Shown here: in pieces, positions 6,529 through 9,846 of the stretch
Numbering within the stretch: the first letter of the stretch is position 1
Layout: every line of letters begins with the position of its first letter
NCBI GenBank assembly: GCA_030152275.1
Contig: JASLHF010000052.1
Span: 1-9,846, forward strand
Length of the DNA stretch: 9,846 nucleotides
DNA from: Acinetobacter sp.
Lineage (GTDB): Bacteria; Pseudomonadota; Gammaproteobacteria; Pseudomonadales; Moraxellaceae
Direction of reading: 5' to 3'
Notes under the pieces: generated by a model
Database searches by the model: none
Told to the model about the DNA's origin: nothing
Seen by the model: the letters and a program-made list of their open reading frames with translations, nothing else
Translations under genes and position numbers: made by a program

Positions 6529-6568
6529 ATATAGATGATTTTAAATTCTAGTCTGAAATCATCTATAT
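6529..6568 (+). repeat. Perfect 13-bp stem-loop inside candidate small RNA
   Basis: ATATAGATGATTT (6529-6541) and AAATCATCTATAT (6556-6568) are exactly complementary around a 14-nt loop (6542-6555, TAAATTCTAGTCTG). It stands 8 nt before the terminator stem, so the two hairpins would stack in the RNA 3' half. The single-stranded loop could be a base-pairing seed. Confidence 0.75.
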
Positions 6569-6576
6569 ATTCCCTT

Positions 6577-6612
6577 AAAGGGCGGCTGGTTTTGGCCGCC
6601 CTTTTTTCTTTT
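6577..6612 (+). terminator. Strong orphan plus-strand terminator
   Basis: AAAGGGCGGC (6577-6586) pairs perfectly with GCCGCCCTTT (6595-6604) around an 8-nt loop, followed by T6-C-T4. The T tract is on the plus strand only, as the minus-strand flank reads AAGGGA. No annotated plus-strand gene precedes it within 1.8 kb except ppk, which has its own terminator. Confidence 0.93.
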
Positions 6613-6652
6613 GAAATTTTCAATACTATTTTTAATATGAGTCGCGCAATAT

Positions 6653-6677
6653 AAAAAAAGGAGCTGTAAAAGCTCCT
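6653..6677 (-). terminator. Rho-independent terminator of oxyR
   Basis: On the minus strand AGGAGCT (6677-6671) pairs with AGCTCCT (6665-6659) around a 5-nt loop and runs into a T7 tract (complement of A7 at 6653-6659). It lies 23 bp beyond the oxyR stop and 40 bp from the oppositely oriented terminator, closing the rub-est-oxyR unit. Confidence 0.9.
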
Positions 6678-6700
6678 CTTTAAATAATTAAGACTATACC

Positions 6701-7606
6701 TTAATGCAGGTTGTACATAATTTTTTGCAAAATTTGCAGCAGCACATCAAATTCGCTTTGCAGCGGTGTGCTTTTGCGGGTAATTAGCGCTAAAGTGCGG
6801 CTCGGGCCAGCTTCGATTTCTTTTACCGCTAAGTTTTGATCTGCTTTAATCATATTGGTATGAATGGCGATTTCCGGCAACAGGGTAAAGCCTAGATTTG
6901 CAGACACCATTTCAACCAATGTCGGCAATGAGCTGGCCTTTAAGCGGTGGTCATTTTTACGCTCACCAATCGGGCATGCGCTTAGTGCATGGTCACGCAG
7001 GCAGTGGCCTTCTTCCAGCAGCATCAGGCGGGATAAATCCAAATCATCCAGTGATGCAGCGCGGGCGGCGTTTTGATCGGCGCGGTTATAGACTAAATGC
7101 AGACTTTCTTTAGCAATTTCAGCTACTTTTAGGCTGCGTGTATCAAACGGCAGAGCTAAAACCACCATATCCAAATTGCCATGTTCCAGCTTTTCTACAA
7201 TTTTTTCACTTTGCGCTTCATGCAGGTGAAGCTGAATTTTAGGCAGCTGTTTATGCACTTCATCCAAAAGCTGGGAAAGAATAAACGGGGCAATCGTCGG
7301 AATGATGCCTAAGTGTAAATCACCGGTCAGCGGTTCACTCATTTCACGGCTAAGGCGCATTAAGTCCTGAGCATCTGCCAGCAGAACACGGGCCCGTGCC
7401 ACAACCTGCTCGCCCAGAGGCGTTAAACGGACATTTTGACGGTCACGTTCTACAAGTACACCACCTAACAAACGTTCCAGTTCCATGATGCCGCCAGACA
7501 AAGTCGACTGGGTGACAAAGGAACGGCGCGCAGCTTCAGTAAAATGCAGCGTTTCAGACAGTGTTACTAAATATGACAGCTGTCTTAAAGATGGTAATGC
7601 AGCCAT
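6701..7606 (-). CDS. oxyR: Hydrogen peroxide-sensing LysR-type regulator OxyR
   Basis: This 301-residue LysR-type activator has an N-terminal winged helix-turn-helix (about 5-64, with FTEAARRSFVTQSTLSGGI as the HTH) and a C-terminal sensor domain. The two peroxide-reactive cysteines of OxyR are present in their usual contexts: C202 in LLEEGHCLRDHAL and C211 in SACP, nine residues apart like C199/C208 of E. coli. T104 in IIPTIAPF matches the conserved peroxide-pocket threonine. Oxidation forms a disulfide that activates antioxidant genes such as catalase and ahpC. The ATG at 7606 has AGGA (7612-7615) with proper spacing. It starts 13 bp after the hydrolase stop, so it is cotranscribed. Placement as the last gene of a rubredoxin/esterase operon agrees with A. 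baylyi ADP1, where peroxide from oxygenase metabolism gives a plausible reason for the linkage. Confidence 0.96.
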   Translation of the reverse strand: MAALPSLRQLSYLVTLSETLHFTEAARRSFVTQSTLSGGIMELERLLGGVLVERDRQNVRLTPLGEQVVARARVLLADAQDLMRLSREMSEPLTGDLHLGIIPTIAPFILSQLLDEVHKQLPKIQLHLHEAQSEKIVEKLEHGNLDMVVLALPFDTRSLKVAEIAKESLHLVYNRADQNAARAASLDDLDLSRLMLLEEGHCLRDHALSACPIGERKNDHRLKASSLPTLVEMVSANLGFTLLPEIAIHTNMIKADQNLAVKEIEAGPSRTLALITRKSTPLQSEFDVLLQILQKIMYNLH

Positions 7607-7619
7607 AGTGTCCTAATGT

Positions 7620-8558
7620 TTATGATTTAAAGTGATCAGCAAATAAACCGCTAATATATGGAATAAAATGCGGAGGGATATCATGCCCCATTCCATCAAT
7701 TAATTCAAATTTAGCGCCGGAAATCGCTTTTGCAACAGCCTTACCGTGGCTTGGCGGGAGCAAGCGGTCGCAAGACCCATGAACCACCAAGGTTTTTTTC
7801 TGTATTTGTTTGTCCAGCTTCAGCAGCGAACCTGTACATAATATTGCTAAAAACTGTTGAAGTACACCCGCAGGATAATAACTTCGCTGATAAAGCCTGC
7901 GAGCGGTCTGAATTGCTTCGATCTGATTGATGTAGCCAGGTGATCCGATCATATTAAAAACTTTCAGGCTATGATTAACAATGCCTTCTTCATCATGCGA
8001 TTCTGGCTTGCCAATCAGGCTGAACAGCTGTTTTGGAAACGGCGGCGGCAGCAATGGCTGGTTGTTGCTGGTGAACATGAGTCCGAGCCGGTTGATTTTT
8101 TCTGGATATTTTGCCGTTAAAATCTGCGCAATCATACCGCCCATAGAGGCGCCAATAATATCGACTTTATCGAAACCCATACGGTCGATCAGCAGAGACA
8201 CATCTTCCGCCATATCATGAAGATTGTACGGCGCGCCCTGGTTGTCCAGCCCTAGTGCAAAACGGCCCATCAGCTTAAAGGTATTGAGGCGCGGACCTTT
8301 GTTGCGCACTTTAGAAGATAAGCCAATATCCCGGTTGTCAAAACGGACAACACGGTAGCCTTGATCAATTAAAGATTTGCAAAAGAAATCAGGCCAATAC
8401 AGCATTTGCGCGCCTAAGCCCATGATCAAAAAAATTGCCGGATGATCTGGATTTCCGCCGGCTTCGACATGCAGCTCAATGCCATTGCCCAAGTCAACTT
8501 TGGTTTCATGCATAAATGAGGTATATGGCGAGCTGCTAAACTGTAATGCGCTGTTCAT
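7620..8558 (-). CDS. estB: Alpha/beta hydrolase (EstB-like esterase)
   Basis: This is a 312-residue alpha/beta-hydrolase fold enzyme, probably a carboxylesterase. From the chosen start, the triad is S138 in the nucleophile elbow GASMGG, D264 in GSCDRLLPP and H292 in GMGHDIPP, and the oxyanion-hole region is IMGLGAQ. No signal peptide is seen, so it should be cytoplasmic. I chose the ATG at 8558 (MNSALQF) over an in-frame TTG at 8576, because the latter has no ribosome binding site. GGGG lies about 12 nt before the ATG, which is not ideal. A later ATG at 8513 (MHETKVDLGNG) is also possible. It lies between rubB and oxyR, 63 bp after the rubB stop behind a terminator-like hairpin, and 13 bp before oxyR. 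The position matches estB of the ADP1 rub operon, and I assign the symbol on family plus synteny. The substrate is unknown. Confidence 0.85.
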   Translation of the reverse strand: MNSALQFSSSPYTSFMHETKVDLGNGIELHVEAGGNPDHPAIFLIMGLGAQMLYWPDFFCKSLIDQGYRVVRFDNRDIGLSSKVRNKGPRLNTFKLMGRFALGLDNQGAPYNLHDMAEDVSLLIDRMGFDKVDIIGASMGGMIAQILTAKYPEKINRLGLMFTSNNQPLLPPPFPKQLFSLIGKPESHDEEGIVNHSLKVFNMIGSPGYINQIEAIQTARRLYQRSYYPAGVLQQFLAILCTGSLLKLDKQIQKKTLVVHGSCDRLLPPSHGKAVAKAISGAKFELIDGMGHDIPPHFIPYISGLFADHFKS

Positions 8559-8579
8559 TCTAGAATATATCCCCAATTT

Positions 8580-8610
8580 AAAAAGGACGTTTTGTATAAA
8601 AAACGCCCTT
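8580..8610 (-). terminator. Terminator-like hairpin between rubB and the hydrolase gene
   Basis: On the minus strand AAGGGCGTTTT (8610-8600) pairs with AAAACGTCCTT (8593-8583) over 11 bp, with one G-U wobble and a 6-nt loop, then a T5 run (8584-8580). It starts 12 bp past the rubB stop and ends 22 bp before the hydrolase ATG. It probably acts as an intraoperonic partial terminator. Confidence 0.75.
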
Positions 8611-8621
8611 GTATTAAACTC

Positions 8622-9803
8622 TTAAACTGCAGCTGGAATCAAGTCTGGAACCAGTTTGCTTAAGCTTAAACGCTGTTTTCCAGCGGTGGCGCCCAGCAAT
8701 ACAAAACCGCGCAATGTGCCGCTGCTGTCCGTGGCTTTCGCCAGCATGCCGTCTTCTGTTTCTTCGGTTTCCCAATTCACATCAACATTGGCTGGGGCCG
8801 GCAAAACGGTGAGTGGCGCAGCCGGTGTTTTTACGGCTACAGGCATCGCTGGATAGTGCACTGCGGTTTTTTCACCGTTTAAGGTTTTTGCCAGCGCGCG
8901 CGCCTGCTGCATAATCGGCATTACATACGGCAACAGGGTGCCGTTAACTTCGGCGCAGTCACCGGCAGCGTAAATGTCGGCCAGATTGGTTTCCAAGCCG
9001 GCATTGGTTAAAATGCCGCGGCTGGTTAAAATGCCAGCCTCTTTCGCTAAGGAAATATTGGGCTGTAGGCCAACTGCAGACAGGACGGTGTCAGCATCAA
9101 GACTTTGACCATTGGCCAAAATTACACTGTAATGGCCAGCAGTGTTTTTAGTGACTTTTTCCACGGTTGTGCCCAGCACAAAGTGAATGCCGGTGTGTTC
9201 CAAATTGCTTTTGAATACATCGGCAGCATGAGGCGGCAGCAGACGGCCTAAAGGCTGTGGCGCCAAATCAATGACAGTGACGCTGTGGCCAGTATTTTGC
9301 AAGTCATTGGCAAATTCGCAGCCGATCAAGCCTGCGCCTAAAATCACCACACGCTTTTCTGCACAGGCATCTAAATGGCGGCGGAAGGCTTTATAGTCAT
9401 TCAAGCTGTTCACGGCATAAATATCATCGCTGCCGTCGCCGGAAATGGCTAAACGTACCGGATTCGCGCCTACTGCCAGAACCAGTTTAGCATATGGCTG
9501 TTCATTGGCTGAACCGTCAGCCAGCTGCAGCGTTAAAGTGTGCTGCTGAGCATCAATCGCCTTAACCCAAGTGTGGTTTAAGATTTTGATATTCAGCTGT
9601 GCAGCCATTTTTTCTGCATCACCTAAGGCAATTTGTTCCGGTGATTTTTTTACTGCAAATGCATTGGACAATGTCGGTTTGGCGTAATTTGCTGCATCAT
9701 CGGCACAAATCATCACCAGTTCCTGTTCTGTGTTCAGCTTGCGGAATTCACGTGCCGCGGCATAGCCGGCCATACCGGAACCAATAATGACAATAGGCTG
9801 CAT
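8622..9803 (-). CDS. rubB: Rubredoxin reductase (NADH-dependent, FAD)
   Basis: RubB transfers electrons from NADH via FAD to rubredoxin, which feeds the membrane alkane hydroxylase. From the ATG at 9803 it has 393 residues, the length I recall for the ADP1 protein. An N-terminal FAD Rossmann motif, IIGSGMAG (G8-x-G10-x-x-G13), is followed by the NAD-binding motif ILGAGLIG (G156-x-G158-x-x-G161), the AVGLQPN segment (244-250) and the second FAD-binding motif IYAAGDCAE with D282. There is no transmembrane segment, so it is cytoplasmic. I preferred this ATG to an in-frame TTG at 9821 because GGAG sits six bases upstream and the FAD motif normally starts right at the N terminus. The rubredoxin gene rubA is expected just outside the window, beyond 9846. 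The operon continues to the hydrolase and oxyR genes. Confidence 0.95.
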   Translation of the reverse strand: MQPIVIIGSGMAGYAAAREFRKLNTEQELVMICADDAANYAKPTLSNAFAVKKSPEQIALGDAEKMAAQLNIKILNHTWVKAIDAQQHTLTLQLADGSANEQPYAKLVLAVGANPVRLAISGDGSDDIYAVNSLNDYKAFRRHLDACAEKRVVILGAGLIGCEFANDLQNTGHSVTVIDLAPQPLGRLLPPHAADVFKSNLEHTGIHFVLGTTVEKVTKNTAGHYSVILANGQSLDADTVLSAVGLQPNISLAKEAGILTSRGILTNAGLETNLADIYAAGDCAEVNGTLLPYVMPIMQQARALAKTLNGEKTAVHYPAMPVAVKTPAAPLTVLPAPANVDVNWETEETEDGMLAKATDSSGTLRGFVLLGATAGKQRLSLSKLVPDLIPAAV

Positions 9804-9846
9804 ACTCTGCTCCAAGCGCAATTTCTAAGATAAAGACGTAAAAAAA

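Larger units (their letters stand above)
6437..6612 (+). ncRNA. Candidate intergenic small RNA, about 170 nt, convergent with oxyR
   Basis: A promoter-like sequence at 6401-6430, a perfect 13-bp stem-loop (6529-6568) and a strong plus-strand terminator (6577-6612) make up a full transcription unit with no protein gene inside it. Its predicted 5' end carries the motif CCAAGAAACAGGGAT (6441-6455), which is repeated upstream at 5956, and CGGTA (6431-6435) / TACCG (6457-6461) could close a small stem there. The terminator cannot be an attenuator because the next gene, oxyR, is on the other strand. It does not resemble tmRNA, RNase P RNA, SRP RNA or 6S RNA as far as I can see. Short ORFs within it (6482-6526; 6535-6654) are unconvincing, the latter running through the terminator. 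The exact 5' end and the function are inferred. The nearby location of oxyR invites comparison with OxyS, but OxyS is divergent from oxyR in E. coli and no similarity is evident. Confidence 0.5.

Noticed and set aside
6535..6654. 39-codon ORF with a decent GAGG ribosome binding site at 6525-6528
   Set aside because: The frame runs through the 13-bp hairpin and the whole terminator, so a full message would not normally be made. The hydrophobic stretch comes from the terminator sequence. It would be worth reviving only if ribosome profiling showed reads.
9804..9846. Possible 3' end of rubA at the window edge
   Set aside because: The minus-strand reading of these bases gives no rubredoxin C-terminal sequence in any frame. 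It looks like the intergenic spacer plus the rubB ribosome binding site.

Overview
The window most likely comes from an Acinetobacter species. The basis is gene order and family content: the minus-strand block rubB - estB-like hydrolase - oxyR matches the rubA-rubB-estB-oxyR alkane-degradation operon described in A. baylyi ADP1, and an mtgA-ppk pair lies nearby. I name the genus from recalled gene order and protein character. The species cannot be settled from the sequence alone. Coding regions have moderate GC, and several intergenic stretches are very AT-rich.

Layout. 1-525 (+) is the 3' end of an FtsX-type ABC transporter permease. 526-921 is a gene-free gap between convergent genes, with short repeats and weak hairpins. 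922-1755 (-) is a rhomboid intramembrane serine protease. It is divergent, across 78 bp, from mtgA (1834-2511, +), a monofunctional peptidoglycan glycosyltransferase closed by a strong terminator. ppk (2655-4736, +) encodes polyphosphate kinase 1, has a possible Pho box upstream and ends in a 13-bp hairpin. 4833-5140 is gene-free but holds two inverted repeats and a 15-bp tandem duplication. 5141-5785 (-) encodes a LuxR/NarL-type regulator whose receiver domain has lost its phosphoacceptor residues. 5786-6700 is a 915-bp intergenic region. 6701-7606 (-) is oxyR, 7620-8558 (-) an alpha/beta hydrolase (estB-like) and 8622-9803 (-) rubredoxin reductase rubB, all in one orientation and closely spaced.

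How the genes relate. RubB passes electrons from NADH to rubredoxin for alkane hydroxylation. The downstream hydrolase and the peroxide sensor OxyR share the transcription unit, although a terminator-like hairpin between rubB and the hydrolase suggests graded expression. MtgA builds glycan strands, and PPK1 makes polyphosphate and is probably phosphate-regulated.

Most interesting region: 5786-6700. It is a composition mosaic (about 19%, 47% and 15% GC by hand count in three sub-stretches). It contains a well-formed sigma70-like promoter (6401-6430), a perfect 13-bp hairpin (6529-6568) and a strong plus-strand terminator (6577-6612), but no plus-strand gene. Together these look like a complete gene of about 170 nt for an undescribed small RNA, converging on oxyR. 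A 15-nt motif at its 5' end recurs about 485 bp upstream.
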